Positions 38,631 to 48,140 of a stretch of DNA of 64,000 nt are shown here, piece after piece (the first letter of the stretch is position 1; each line of letters opens with the position of its first letter). Source of the DNA: [Pantoea] beijingensis (GTDB taxonomy: Bacteria > Pseudomonadota > Gammaproteobacteria > Enterobacterales > Enterobacteriaceae); contig NZ_CP071409.1 of assembly GCF_022647505.1 (NCBI RefSeq), positions 1 through 64,000 on the forward strand, read 5' to 3'. Position numbers and translations under genes: made by a program. The notes below the pieces were generated by a model. That model searched no databases. It was not told the origin of the DNA and was given only the letters and a program-made list of their open reading frames with translations.

Positions 38631-39380
38631 TTACTCCTCTCGCAACAGGTTAACGTAATGGCGCGTTACGGCGACCAGATCGTCACCTTCTAACGGAAAC
38701 TCGATACCGCGTGGCACATCTGTCGGCAACTGCCGCAGAAGGTCGCGCCAGAGGCGATCGGCATCATCCAGCGCGATAGCGCGGAAGGTATCATGATGCG
38801 GTATGGCCGCTTTGACATGGATATAGCTGACAACGTGTTTCAGGCTGCTGGCTGCTGCCGTGGCGTCCTCACCTGCCCATAACCAGTTGGCCATATCAAA
38901 GGTCATGCCGATCGGCATACGTATTTCACTGCTTTCAGCGAAAAACGCGTTGATGGCCTGCTGTCTGCCGCAAACGGTTTGGTCATTCTCGACCACCAGA
39001 TGAACCCGATGCCCCGCAAGCTGCTGGCGCAGCGGTGCAAAATCGAACCCGGGTTGATAATGGCCGAGAGAGAATTTCAGGATCTGCGCATTCAGTTGCT
39101 GTGCTTCATGAAGATAATTGTCGAGATCCGGATTCAGACGGCCCTCCTGACTAAACAGGGGGGCAGGCACTGAGTAGAATGCGGTAAGCTGATGGTCAGC
39201 AATTGTCTGGCCCAGCGCGCTGCACTGGCGCAGTTCTTCTTCGCTCATCAATTCACGCCGTATTTCGACGCCATCGGCACCCGCTTCAGCAATAATCGGC
39301 AGCAGTGCCTGCTGACCTCCCAGCGCCTGAACCGTCTGGTGGCCGTAAGCGGCTGTCACTACAATAATTTCGCGTGTCAT
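38631..39380 (-). CDS. kguE: KguE-like sugar phosphate isomerase/epimerase
   Basis: 249-aa TIM-barrel protein of the AP-endonuclease-2/xylose isomerase-like superfamily. Metal and active-site type residues appear in GADGVEIRRELM, LVVENDQTV, GMTFDMANW, YIHVKAAI and GIEFPLEG. It opens the kguE-kguK-kguT-ghrB run. KguE belongs to ketogluconate operons of Pseudomonas, though its exact reaction is not well established. A palindromic operator lies 48 bp upstream. Confidence 0.88.
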   Translation of the reverse strand: MTREIIVVTAAYGHQTVQALGGQQALLPIIAEAGADGVEIRRELMSEEELRQCSALGQTIADHQLTAFYSVPAPLFSQEGRLNPDLDNYLHEAQQLNAQILKFSLGHYQPGFDFAPLRQQLAGHRVHLVVENDQTVCGRQQAINAFFAESSEIRMPIGMTFDMANWLWAGEDATAAASSLKHVVSYIHVKAAIPHHDTFRAIALDDADRLWRDLLRQLPTDVPRGIEFPLEGDDLVAVTRHYVNLLREE

Positions 39381-39427
39381 TCCTTTTTCTCCGGAACCAA
39401 CCGTATCGAACAGAGCAAAACGTTAAA

Positions 39428-39441
39428 TGGAACCGGTTCCA
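39428..39441. promoter_or_regulatory. PtxS-type operator before kguE
   Basis: TGGAACCGGTTCCA is a perfect 14-bp palindrome 48 bp upstream of the kguE start. The Pseudomonas PtxS operator is TGAAACCGGTTTCA, differing at one symmetrical pair. The neighbouring gene at 39646 encodes a LacI-family regulator of that type. Confidence 0.85.
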
Positions 39442-39645
39442 AAACAAAGCGCCAGAGTGTTGTTTTATGATCGTGCTCACGATGTCAATAAACGGTTGGA
39501 TTGGGTGTAGGCCTTTTTCATCCTGATGATGTGGATTATTTCAGCGCCGCTGTTCAGCAGTCGACTAAAACATCTTAGCGCCACAGGTCGTCCGATCTCA
39601 TCTGGCTTGCGGGCTATCAGTATATTGGGACACGCGACGTTCAGG

Positions 39646-40677
39646 CTAACGAGTAGAGTTGAACAGGGTCGAGCCGCGGACGATCAGTTCGCCGGAGAAA
39701 AGCTGTTCCCGTACCGGAGCGTTATCGCCCTCAATGCGTCGGATCACCTGCTCAAGTGCGGCATAACCAATTTGCCAGGTGGGCTGTTTTAGCGTGGTGA
39801 TACCTACGCCGGCCAGTTCAGCCCATTCCAGTTCGTCAAAGCCAAGCAGGCCAACATCTTTACCCCATTGCAAACCGATACGACGCATTGAACGGGCAAC
39901 CTGAAGTGTCAGTGCACCATTTGCCACCAGTACGGCGCAGCGCTTGTGATGATGGCGGCGAGTAAACTCCGTGAGTAAGATATCCAGCTTTTCACTCTGG
40001 TTTAGGGCTGTTTCCGCCTGTTCGCTCACTACGGAAGGACGGCCCTGAGTGGTATGCAAAAAAGCCTGTAAACGTTCCAGTCTGGTATTAACCTGCGCTA
40101 GCGGCTCACTGATAAACAGAATTGCCTCACAGCCGTTTTCCAGCAGGTGTTCGGTGGCGGCTGCCGTCGCCTCCTGATTATTCAGAGCAACAACATCACA
40201 GGCGAAGTCCGGGATTTTGCGGTCAATCAATACCATGGGGAGTTGTGATTGTTGCATGGTATTCAGTGCCTCTTCACGCATTCCCACGGCATTCACCACG
40301 ATGCCCTCCACCTGATAACTACTGAGTAAATGCAGGTAATGTCGCTCCTGGTCTACTTCATTATTGGTATTACAGACCAGCAGGGTAAAACCCTGAGCAC
40401 GACAGGCCGCTTCAATGCCACTTAGCACATGGACGGAGTAGGGGTTGGTAATATCGGCGATGATAAGGCCGATTAATCGCGTACGGCCACGTTTGAGCCC
40501 CCGAGCCATTTGATTGGGACGGTAGTCTAAGGCTGAAATTGCCTGTTCAATACGTTGTTTAAGATCCGCTGAAAGTGCATGGTATTCACCGTTTAAATAG
40601 CGTGAAACACTGGTTTTACCGGTTTTAGCTGTTTTGGCGACATCACTGATAGTAACTCTTGCGGCCTTGCGGTTCAT
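39646..40677 (-). CDS. ptxS: LacI-family regulator of ketogluconate genes (PtxS-like)
   Basis: 343-aa repressor from the ATG at 40677 (MNRKAARVTISDVAKTAK). The LacI helix-turn-helix (about 9-30) and hinge helix ALDYRPNQMARGLKRGR are clear. The periplasmic-binding-protein-like domain follows (LIGLIIADITNPYSVHVLSG...). The helix-turn-helix reads TGKTSVSRYLNGEYHALS, the GntR/PtxS-type variant. It is upstream of kguE on the same strand, and a matching palindrome lies between. 2-ketogluconate is the expected inducer. E. coli GntR is a possible alternative relative, but the neighbours favour PtxS. Confidence 0.87.
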   Translation of the reverse strand: MNRKAARVTISDVAKTAKTGKTSVSRYLNGEYHALSADLKQRIEQAISALDYRPNQMARGLKRGRTRLIGLIIADITNPYSVHVLSGIEAACRAQGFTLLVCNTNNEVDQERHYLHLLSSYQVEGIVVNAVGMREEALNTMQQSQLPMVLIDRKIPDFACDVVALNNQEATAAATEHLLENGCEAILFISEPLAQVNTRLERLQAFLHTTQGRPSVVSEQAETALNQSEKLDILLTEFTRRHHHKRCAVLVANGALTLQVARSMRRIGLQWGKDVGLLGFDELEWAELAGVGITTLKQPTWQIGYAALEQVIRRIEGDNAPVREQLFSGELIVRGSTLFNSTR

Positions 40678-40893
40678 GGCTTTCCCTTTATTCCGGTTTT
40701 GCCAGAGACTAGCACAGCTTTTTTCACTGGGGGTAATGCTGAGGCGTTTTACCATTTACCCCGTTGGTAGGGACAAGAGTGGCCTGCGGGGGAAATACCG
40801 TGTCATTTGGTGCCTCTTTTCCAACGTTTTGCACCAACAATGGAGGCAGGAGATAAATGTGGGGGCAAACATGTTGCCCCTGTTATAACGGCG

Positions 40894-41553
40894 TTACAGA
40901 GGGCTCAGCGTGATCTCTACGCGACGATTCTGTGCCTTTCCGGCTTCGGTGCTGTTGCTGGCGATAGGGTTCTCAGGCCCCATACCGCGGGTACGGATAC
41001 GACTGGCGTCTACGCCCTGCGTGATCAGGGAACTGCCGACGCTGTCAGCACGCTGCTGAGACAGCGACATATTCAGCTTACGCGTACCGGTGCTGTCGGT
41101 GTAACCGATAATATTAACCGCTGTTTTCGGATACTCTTTCAGTACCATGGCAACGCCGGTCAGGGTGTTAGCTCCAGCAGGTTTTAGCGAACTGCTGCTG
41201 GAGTCGAAGGTCACGTTGCTTGGCATATTCAAAATGATGTTATCGCCATTACGCGTAACGCTCACGCCGGTTCCTTTCATCTTGTCACGCAGTTTAGCTT
41301 CCTGCACGTCCATGTAGTAGCCGATGCCGCCACCGAGCGCTGCACCTGAGGCGGCACCGATCAACGCACCTTTGCCACGATCTTTTTTCGATGAGGAGAG
41401 CACGCCGATACCTGCTCCTGCAAGTGCGCCAAGGCCAGCGCCAATCCCGGATTTCCCGGCTTCAGATTCGCCAGTGTAAGGGTTAGTGGTACAGCCTGAA
41501 ATGGCAAGCGTACCGCACAACAATGTGGCAATGGCGATAATGTTTTTGTTCAT
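40894..41553 (-). CDS. yiaD: OmpA-family lipoprotein YiaD
   Basis: 219-aa outer-membrane lipoprotein, same length as E. coli YiaD when started at 41553. The signal peptide ends at lipobox AISGC. A Gly-rich glycine-zipper region (about 35-85, GIGAGLGALAGAGIGVLSSS and GAASGAALGGGIGYY) precedes the C-terminal OmpA-like peptidoglycan-binding domain with GYTDSTGTRKLNMSLSQQRA and NRRVEI. It keeps the E. coli neighbourhood next to tag and ghrB. Confidence 0.95.
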   Translation of the reverse strand: MNKNIIAIATLLCGTLAISGCTTNPYTGESEAGKSGIGAGLGALAGAGIGVLSSSKKDRGKGALIGAASGAALGGGIGYYMDVQEAKLRDKMKGTGVSVTRNGDNIILNMPSNVTFDSSSSSLKPAGANTLTGVAMVLKEYPKTAVNIIGYTDSTGTRKLNMSLSQQRADSVGSSLITQGVDASRIRTRGMGPENPIASNSTEAGKAQNRRVEITLSPL

Positions 41554-41722
41554 GAGTATTCTCTCAAAATATATCCGTGAATGCATTTCCCGCATAAGCT
41601 GACGTAACAATCATCAGCTTCAAGAGACTTGGCCGCGAGCTCCATAGCGGTATGCGGGAATAATGTGCGAAAGCGGCATGATTATGCCGCCAGATGGTGA
41701 GAAAAATAGTTAGGATTAAGTC

Positions 41723-42304
41723 TTAAAATGTAACCTTCAGCGAATTATTATTATCGGGGTGACAAAAGCACTGAATAATATGATCGTTTACCAGACCGCA
41801 CGCCTGCATAAATGAGTAGCAGGTGGTGCTACCGACAAACTTGAAACCCCGCTTTTTCAGTGCCTTTGACATCGCGTCGGAAACGTCTGTTGTGGCGGGA
41901 ACGTCAGACAGGGTAGTGTGATGATTGATCTGCGGTTGATTATCAACAAAATCCCAAACGAAGCGGGCGAACTCTTCACCGCGGGCCTCCATGGCAAGAT
42001 ATGCTCTGGCATTAGCAATGATGGCGCTGATCTTACCGCGATGACGAATAATACCGCTGTCCAACATTAATTGCTCAATACTGGTTTCGTCGAGTAATGC
42101 GACGGATTGTGGATCGAAATTGTTGAACGCGCGGCGGTAATTCTCACGCTTTTTAAGCACCGTAAACCATGACAGCCCCGCCATTTGACCTTCGAGGCAG
42201 AGCATTTCAAACAGCGACTTTCCCTCAGTAACGGGGATACCCCATTCTCGATCGTGATATGCCATGTAGAGTGGATCCTGTGATACCCAACCGCACCGTT
42301 GCAT
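41723..42304 (-). CDS. tag: DNA-3-methyladenine glycosylase I
   Basis: 193-aa constitutive base-excision glycosylase removing 3-methyladenine. It begins MQRCGWVSQDPLYMAYHDREWG, carrying the zinc ligands Cys4 and His17. LCLEGQMAGLSW, VLKKRENYR, GIIRHRGKI and KKRGFKFVGSTTCYSFMQA match E. coli Tag. The C-terminal His/Cys zinc ligands appear in NDHIIQCFCHP. Confidence 0.96.
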   Translation of the reverse strand: MQRCGWVSQDPLYMAYHDREWGIPVTEGKSLFEMLCLEGQMAGLSWFTVLKKRENYRRAFNNFDPQSVALLDETSIEQLMLDSGIIRHRGKISAIIANARAYLAMEARGEEFARFVWDFVDNQPQINHHTTLSDVPATTDVSDAMSKALKKRGFKFVGSTTCYSFMQACGLVNDHIIQCFCHPDNNNSLKVTF

Positions 42305-42568
42305 TTTTTAAATTCCTTATTCCGGGATGCCTGGCATTGATATGGAAAATATTGAACAGTCACAATGGATGCAACATAACGCAAAAAATAAGACTAACAT
42401 CGTGTTGTTTTTAGGTTCTATCCGGCACTGTTTTACTGTGAAGAGGCGAGCGAAAAATCGTTCTCGCTGTTTTATGCGATCTCTCTCGCTAATATTGTTA
42501 GAATCAACGGAAGATGGAGCATCGTACTCCACGTTGTATCGCCTGAAAAAACAACCAGAGATCGAATC

Positions 42569-43120
42569 ATGTCTGTCAAACTCTTAACGCCTAACATCAT
42601 TGCTCTCGACGCGTTTCACCACGATCCATCGGGTGCTCTTGCAGCGGCCGAGCGTGGGATGGTGGCGGTTTTCGACAATAATGCGCCTGCATTTTATGCG
42701 TTAACGCCCGATCGTCTCGCGCAGTTGTTGGCGCTTGAGGACGTTGCTGGCCGCGCCGTTTCTGATGTCGCGTTAGAGGATGGCCTGTTTAACGATGAAC
42801 TTGCTCATCCTGCGGCGATTCCCGTGCCGTCGGGTAAATTTGTTATGTATGATGGCTGGCAACCGGATGATGACTTTATTCGTTTGGCCGCCGTCTGGGG
42901 CGTCTCATTAAATACAGCTGTTTCACCTGCTGAACTGGCCTCATTTGTGGCCTACTGGCGGGCTGAGGGCCGTGTATTCCATCATGTGCAGTGGCAGCAA
43001 AAACTGGCGCGTAGCGTGCAGTTAAGTCGAGCAGCCAGCGGCAGTCAGCAAAAACGCGACCTGAACCACATTCCTGAGCCAGACCAAGAGATTCCTAAAG
43101 GATTCAGAGGGTTAAGATGA
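42569..43120 (+). CDS. dnaT: Primosomal protein DnaT
   Basis: 183-aa primosome component that helps PriA/PriB load DnaB at restarted forks. The N-terminal oligomerisation part ([21 protein letters not shown]) and the C-terminal ssDNA-binding part ([41 protein letters not shown]) align with E. coli DnaT (179 aa). It overlaps dnaC by 4 bp (ATGA). In E. coli dnaTC lies far from this region, so this may be a relocated or second copy. Confidence 0.93.
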   Translation: MSVKLLTPNIIALDAFHHDPSGALAAAERGMVAVFDNNAPAFYALTPDRLAQLLALEDVAGRAVSDVALEDGLFNDELAHPAAIPVPSGKFVMYDGWQPDDDFIRLAAVWGVSLNTAVSPAELASFVAYWRAEGRVFHHVQWQQKLARSVQLSRAASGSQQKRDLNHIPEPDQEIPKGFRGLR

Positions 43121-43857
43121 AAAACAGTGCCGATTTGCTCAAGCGTATGCAGCGACTGATGCCTGCACACATCAAACCCAAGTTTACCAATGGTGCCGAT
43201 CTTTTCGCCTGGAACCAGGAGCAGGGTCGGTTACGTTCTCAGGCTATTGACCGTGAAAACCGTGCGATGAAGATGCAGCGGATTCTGGGTCGCTCCGGTA
43301 TCCGTGAGTTACATATCAACTGCTCGTTTGATAACTATCATGTGCAATGTGAAGAGCAGCAGTATGCGCTGGATTGTGCCCGACAGTATGCTGCTGATTT
43401 TGAAGGAAGTATATCCAGCTTTATCTTCACGGGTAGGCCCGGCACTGGAAAAAACCACCTTGCCGCCGCAATCTGTAATGACCTGATTCACCGCGGTAAA
43501 AGCGTGTTAATTGTTACGGTGGCGGACCTTATGTCGAGTATGAAAGGAACGTTCAGCGGTGCCAGCGGTAACACGGAAGAGAGCCTGATCAACGATCTGA
43601 GTACGGTCGATTTGCTGGTGATTGATGAAATCGGGATGCAGATTGAATCCCGCTACGAGAAAGTCATCATTAACCAGATCGTTGACAGGCGATCGTCGTC
43701 TAAGCGTCCGACGGGCATGCTCTCCAATCTTGATAGTAAAGGAATGGAGTCACTATTGGGTGAGCGTGTGATCGATCGTATGAGCCTGGGAACCAGTCTG
43801 TGGGTGGCATTTAACTGGGAAAGCTATCGTAGCCGGGTAACGGGTGAAGAGTATTGA
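43117..43857 (+). CDS. dnaC: DnaB helicase loader DnaC
   Basis: 246-aa AAA+ loader that opens the DnaB ring and places it on DNA. The N-terminal DnaB-binding part is followed by Walker [16 protein letters not shown] (about 105-118), Walker B LLVIDEIG, sensor [14 protein letters not shown] and the arginine finger region [10 protein letters not shown]. The end RSRVTGEEY resembles E. coli RSRVTGKEY. It is only moderately diverged from E. coli DnaC, and is probably functional. It forms a two-gene operon with dnaT and ends at a large palindromic terminator. Confidence 0.94.
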   Translation: MKNSADLLKRMQRLMPAHIKPKFTNGADLFAWNQEQGRLRSQAIDRENRAMKMQRILGRSGIRELHINCSFDNYHVQCEEQQYALDCARQYAADFEGSISSFIFTGRPGTGKNHLAAAICNDLIHRGKSVLIVTVADLMSSMKGTFSGASGNTEESLINDLSTVDLLVIDEIGMQIESRYEKVIINQIVDRRSSSKRPTGMLSNLDSKGMESLLGERVIDRMSLGTSLWVAFNWESYRSRVTGEEY

Positions 43858-43862
43858 TATGT

Positions 43863-43923
43863 GCCGGGCGCTGAAGGAGGGCCAGTTGCAGAGCCCCTCC
43901 TGCGCGCATTTCAGCCGCCCGGC
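43863..43923. terminator. Large bidirectional hairpin between dnaC and ampH
   Basis: Outer stem GCCGGGCGCTGAA/TTCAGCCGCCCGGC (13 pairs with one bulged C) encloses an inner stem GGAGGG/CCCTCC. It lies 5 bp after dnaC and 27 bp after the convergent ampH, so it can serve both. GCCGG...CCGGC ends also recall REP elements. Confidence 0.7.
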
Positions 43924-43950
43924 TAATCAATAGCAAAATTGTGTCTGGTC

Positions 43951-45093
43951 TTAGCCTTTAGTATTTGCTACCAAATCGGTCAATAAATCATTTACGCCAT
44001 CGCTCATTGCTGTAAAACGACTTAGTGGAGAGCGGGTCACCACCACGAAAACCCCAACATTATATTGCGGTACCATCGCAATATAGGTGATAAAACCGCC
44101 GCCGCCGCCCGTTTTCTGGATGATTCCAGGGCGCCCTTCTTTTGGTGCCATGTAAACCCACCCCATCCCTAACGCATCAGCTTTGCCGGGAACATCCATG
44201 CCATCAAGGCGTGTTAACTGGCTACGTTTGTAAATGAGCGTCTGCAGACGATCTGCCTGTGCGCTACGGTGATGAATGTCAGAAGAAAGGAACTGCTGCA
44301 TCCAGCGGCCCATATCATCCGGCGTGGAGTAAACGCCCCCGCTACCAATGGCCGCCAGCGTATTAATACAGGGGCTGGCTCCTTTTTCCGCGACCATAAG
44401 GCGCGAGCATTGCTCCGGAGAAGGGGTAAATGTGGTGTCCTTCATCCCCAGTGGACGGGTAATCTTTTCCTGTAACAGCGTGGGATAAGCTGTCGCTGAA
44501 GCACGAGCGAGCGCATCAGCGAGTAAATCATAAGCGAGGTTGGAATATCCTGCGCGTACTCCCGGGGGGACGGCAAGCCTGGCCGTTTGTAACCAGGTCC
44601 AGCGTTCAGCACGTGTCGGCCAGACAAAAACTGGACGGCTTGGCGCCCCGCCCGGTTGCTCCCGTGGTAAGCCGCTGGTATGCGTAGCAAGATTAACGAG
44701 TGTCATTGGCTGGCCAGCATAAGCTGGAACCGTTTTTCCTGGCTGCGCATATTTACTGAGTGGATCGTCTAAGCGTATACGACCTTCTTCCGCCAGTTTT
44801 ACCATTACTTCACTGGTCATCAGCTTGCTTAACGAGGCGATACGGATCAGTGAGTCTTTTTGTGGACGAATGTTATTGCCCGGTCGTGTATCGCCAAAGC
44901 TGGCGAACACCCGCTGATTGCCGTCAATCGCAACCAACGCCATGCCCGTCGCGGCTGTTCCGTAAAAAATATGTTCTGCATAGCGGTCCACAATCTGTGA
45001 AGCCAGCAAAGGATCGGGTGAATTTAGCGCCATGGTGCGTAGCGGAAATGCAGCAACAACCAGTAGCAGTAAAGAAAAGAGTCGTGAGTTCAA
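43951..45093 (-). CDS. ampH: Penicillin-binding protein/class C beta-lactamase homologue AmpH
   Basis: Periplasmic peptidoglycan DD-carboxypeptidase/endopeptidase with weak beta-lactamase activity in E. coli. Strong similarity runs from FYGTAATGMALVAIDGNQRVF to FVVVTRSPLSRF. Catalytic Ser-x-x-Lys is IASLSKLM, the Tyr motif is YSNLAYDLLADAL, and the KTG motif is QKTGGGGGF. No in-frame ATG suits the signal peptide. I placed the start at TTG 45093 (LNSRLFSLLLLVVAAFPL), giving 380 aa close to E. coli's 385. The frame stays open to an ATG at 45270, which overlaps the divergent deaminase start and would add an implausible hydrophobic 59 aa. Confidence 0.9.
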   Translation of the reverse strand: MNSRLFSLLLLVVAAFPLRTMALNSPDPLLASQIVDRYAEHIFYGTAATGMALVAIDGNQRVFASFGDTRPGNNIRPQKDSLIRIASLSKLMTSEVMVKLAEEGRIRLDDPLSKYAQPGKTVPAYAGQPMTLVNLATHTSGLPREQPGGAPSRPVFVWPTRAERWTWLQTARLAVPPGVRAGYSNLAYDLLADALARASATAYPTLLQEKITRPLGMKDTTFTPSPEQCSRLMVAEKGASPCINTLAAIGSGGVYSTPDDMGRWMQQFLSSDIHHRSAQADRLQTLIYKRSQLTRLDGMDVPGKADALGMGWVYMAPKEGRPGIIQKTGGGGGFITYIAMVPQYNVGVFVVVTRSPLSRFTAMSDGVNDLLTDLVANTKG

Positions 45094-45259
45094 CAGGCAT
45101 CCATCCAACGATTTAGCGAGATTAACTAGCAGTGTAATCAGTTCTTTTGTTGCTGGCACTAACGAGTTTATGACTTGAGTTACATAAATTGCTAGCTTGA
45201 TTGCTAGCAATTTAAGCGCTAAGGTAATTGTGATTTTTAGCACAGTAAGAGAGGATATT

Positions 45260-45745
45260 ATGGATTTCATTAAGCGGACAATTGCGCTGGCGATGGAGAA
45301 TGTGGAAAAAGGTGGAAGGCCGTTTGCGACCGTTATCGTTCGCGATGGAAAGGTTATCGCAGAGAGTGCAAACCAGGCGGCACAAAGTCACGATCCCACT
45401 GCCCATGCTGAGATACTGGCAATTCGCGAGGCCTGCAAGGCATTGCAGACCGAAAATCTTTCCGACTGTGACATCTATATTCTCGCCAGTCCCTGTCCAA
45501 TGTGCCTGGGCTCACTCTATTACTGTAGTCCACGGCAGGTGATTTATATCACCACGCGTGAAGAATACGCGCCGTTTTATCGTGACGATCGTAAGTATTT
45601 TGAGCTGGAAACTTTCTATGATGAATATCCTAAAGCGATTGCTAATCGTCGCCTGCCGATGAAGCACCAACATGATAATGAGGCGCTGGCGGTATATAAG
45701 CGCTGGCAGGATTTGAATGGGAATCAGAACAGCGAAAACGCCTAA
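45260..45745 (+). CDS. Cytidine/guanine deaminase-family nucleoside deaminase
   Basis: 161-aa zinc-dependent deaminase. From the ATG at 45260 (after GAGAGGATATT) the sequence shows the zinc motifs HAE (in PTAHAEILAIREAC) and PCPMCLGSLYY. The N-terminal MDFIKRTIALAMENVEKGGRPF and the C-terminal aromatic tail are typical of the guanine deaminase/TadA-like clade rather than mRNA-type cytidine deaminases. It is divergent from ampH. The substrate (guanine, cytosine derivative or other base) is not certain. Confidence 0.85.
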   Translation: MDFIKRTIALAMENVEKGGRPFATVIVRDGKVIAESANQAAQSHDPTAHAEILAIREACKALQTENLSDCDIYILASPCPMCLGSLYYCSPRQVIYITTREEYAPFYRDDRKYFELETFYDEYPKAIANRRLPMKHQHDNEALAVYKRWQDLNGNQNSENA

Positions 45746-45948
45746 AGGATAATGGAGATGTAAACCGCATCAGCGTCGGTGCGGTTGCATTCGATAAACG
45801 GATTTATGTTGTATGGTTTTCGGCTGGCGATTAATGATGCCGGGACAATTCCTTAGCACGGTAATAATTTGTATTAAAAATTAAAATCCCCGGTTAGGGG
45901 ACTTCCGTTATCATGAGAAGAAAGGGCCGCGTGATGGATTAGTAGTAT

Positions 45949-48009
45949 ATGAAGTGGTTGTCTAAGAGTGCGGTTTTATTTTCTCTTAAAACCTGTTTTG
46001 CTGCGTTTTTGGCGTTATATATTGCTCTGGAGCTTAATCTTGACAGGCCTGCATGGTCGTTAACGACTGTATACGTGGTTTCACAGCTTTATTCCTCGTC
46101 GACGGTTTCCAAATCAGTGTTCCGCTTTCTCGGCACCGTGCTTGGTGGACTGTTCGTTTTCCTTATCTATCCTGCCACGGTACTTAACCCAATACTGTTT
46201 AGCTTCTGTGTATCAGTTTGGGTCGCGGGATGTCTGTATCTTTCTCTGCATGACCGTACTCCCAAAAGTTATGTTTTTATGCTGGCGGGCTATAGCGCAG
46301 CGATCATGGGTTTCCCTGATGTTGAAACGCCGCTTTCGATTACTTACACAGTCATCTCACGTATTGAAGAGATTACCGTCGCGATTATTTGCAGTAGCCT
46401 GGTGCATAGACTTATTTTCCCGGTCTCGATGCGTAATGTCCTCGAGAATAGCGTCAGTAACTGGTACACCGCCGCGCGAAAGCTGTGCCGTGAATTGCTG
46501 ACGGTAGAAATCAAAGAAGACTCTTCGGAGCGGGAAGCGATTCTTATCCAGATGGCGGGCTATCCGGCGAATGTTGAAACCTTAATTACCCATTGCGTAT
46601 TTGAGGGTGATGCTGCGCGGCAGCTTATCCGTCTGGTCACGGTTCAGTATCAGCACCTTTCTTATCTTGTCCCGACGTTGACCGCGATTGAGATTCGGCT
46701 TCGGCAGTTAACCGATCAAGGTATTGTTCTTCCTGATTTTGTTGAGATCACCTTTCGCCGGTTTCTAATATGGCTTAATGAGGGGGGAACGGATGATACT
46801 CAATCTGTCCAGCAGGACATCGCGCTGACGCAGGCAAATATCCGGCGTGCCTACCTCGATCATGCTCTTAGCGCGGAAGAGAACTTGCTGTTAGGCGGTT
46901 TGATGGAGCGTTTAGGTAATTTCGTTAAAATTACCGATGCTTATGCCAGCGTGGGTAAACGGGTAGATAATTTTGAGGAAAATACGCGTCGGATTAAACG
47001 CACTCGCGCGCATTGGTATGTCGATAAAGGCCTACTGATGCTCTCATCGTTTACTGCATTTCTCGCGACTTTCGTCACCTGCCTTTTCTGGATAGGGACG
47101 GGCTGGAGCGATGGTTCAACCGCGCCTATGATGGCGGCGGTGCTGTGTTCCTTTTTCGCAGGCATGGATAGTCCTATTGCGCCGATGAAGCTCTTTTTGA
47201 AAGGTGTCATTGTCGCTATCGTTATCAGCATCCTCTATTCGGCGTTGTTTATTCCGGAAACGGTATCCTTTGAGTCACTGATTATTTGCCTTGCTCCCGG
47301 ATTATTCACGCTGGGATTGGTCATTGCCAACCCGTCAACTAACCTGCTTGGGCTTATTATTGCCACCCAAATTCCGGGGTTAATAGGTATGAGCCATCAT
47401 TTTAAACCCGATCTGCTGCTGATTGTGAATGGGGCGATCTCAAGCCTGGTGGGTATCATCATTGCGGTTGTTATTACCGCATTAATTCGCAGCAAGCGAC
47501 CTTCCTGGATTGCTCGCCGGGCATTTCGTCAAGGGATACGGGATCTGATTCAGTTCCTTTCCGAGATTCGGTTGAATAGCGCTTCACTCCGAGCACGTCA
47601 GCGATTTGTGGCGCGTATGCTGGATAAAGTGAACGTTATTTTACCCCGCAAGAAAATTGATCCGGCGCCTGATTTAGTCTCTGGAGGAAATTTAATCACT
47701 GAAGTGTGGATTGGCGTCAACTTTTACGATTTTTATGTAAAACATCAATCGTTGCTGGCTGTTCATGGTGTAGATATTGAGCGCTTATTTTATGAGCTGA
47801 ATCGTTTTTTGAAAGCACGTTTAAAATCACTCCATGCTATGCCGCAACCTACATTGCTCAGCGAAATAAACCATCTGTTAATTCAGTTGGAAGGTTTGTG
47901 CGCCACGGACAACCAGCTCTATTCCCCTATGTTTTACTTATTCAATGTCCGCCTTTCGCTATTTTCCAGCCAGCGATGGCCAGAGATTACGGCGAGGGAT
48001 GAGGCATGA
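45949..48009 (+). CDS. FUSC-family (AaeB/MdtO-like) inner-membrane efflux protein
   Basis: 686-aa protein with two membrane bundles, about residues 10-165 and 360-520, each followed by a cytoplasmic domain. This duplicated arrangement is that of the fusaric-acid-resistance family. Motif blocks are DRPAWSLTTVYVVSQ in the first helix pair and a second DGSTAPMMAAVLCSFFA in the repeat. No aaeA-like membrane-fusion partner is adjacent, nor an outer-membrane factor. It could export aromatic acids. No recognisable ribosome site is strong; the start follows a short AT-rich leader. Confidence 0.82.
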   Translation: MKWLSKSAVLFSLKTCFAAFLALYIALELNLDRPAWSLTTVYVVSQLYSSSTVSKSVFRFLGTVLGGLFVFLIYPATVLNPILFSFCVSVWVAGCLYLSLHDRTPKSYVFMLAGYSAAIMGFPDVETPLSITYTVISRIEEITVAIICSSLVHRLIFPVSMRNVLENSVSNWYTAARKLCRELLTVEIKEDSSEREAILIQMAGYPANVETLITHCVFEGDAARQLIRLVTVQYQHLSYLVPTLTAIEIRLRQLTDQGIVLPDFVEITFRRFLIWLNEGGTDDTQSVQQDIALTQANIRRAYLDHALSAEENLLLGGLMERLGNFVKITDAYASVGKRVDNFEENTRRIKRTRAHWYVDKGLLMLSSFTAFLATFVTCLFWIGTGWSDGSTAPMMAAVLCSFFAGMDSPIAPMKLFLKGVIVAIVISILYSALFIPETVSFESLIICLAPGLFTLGLVIANPSTNLLGLIIATQIPGLIGMSHHFKPDLLLIVNGAISSLVGIIIAVVITALIRSKRPSWIARRAFRQGIRDLIQFLSEIRLNSASLRARQRFVARMLDKVNVILPRKKIDPAPDLVSGGNLITEVWIGVNFYDFYVKHQSLLAVHGVDIERLFYELNRFLKARLKSLHAMPQPTLLSEINHLLIQLEGLCATDNQLYSPMFYLFNVRLSLFSSQRWPEITARDEA

Positions 48010-48140
48010 ATACGAGGCTCGGGAGTGTTATTCCGACTACATTCTAACCGCAGGCAACATATTGTGCGGTGCTTCTTGAATTTATGCGTAATCCTACTTA
48101 ACTACATGTCTGTAAGTTAATACAAAAAAGGAAGTTAGTG

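Noticed and set aside
42327..42587. 86-codon frame between tag and dnaT
   Set aside because: Composition and lack of homology suggest chance; it overlaps the dnaT start in another frame.
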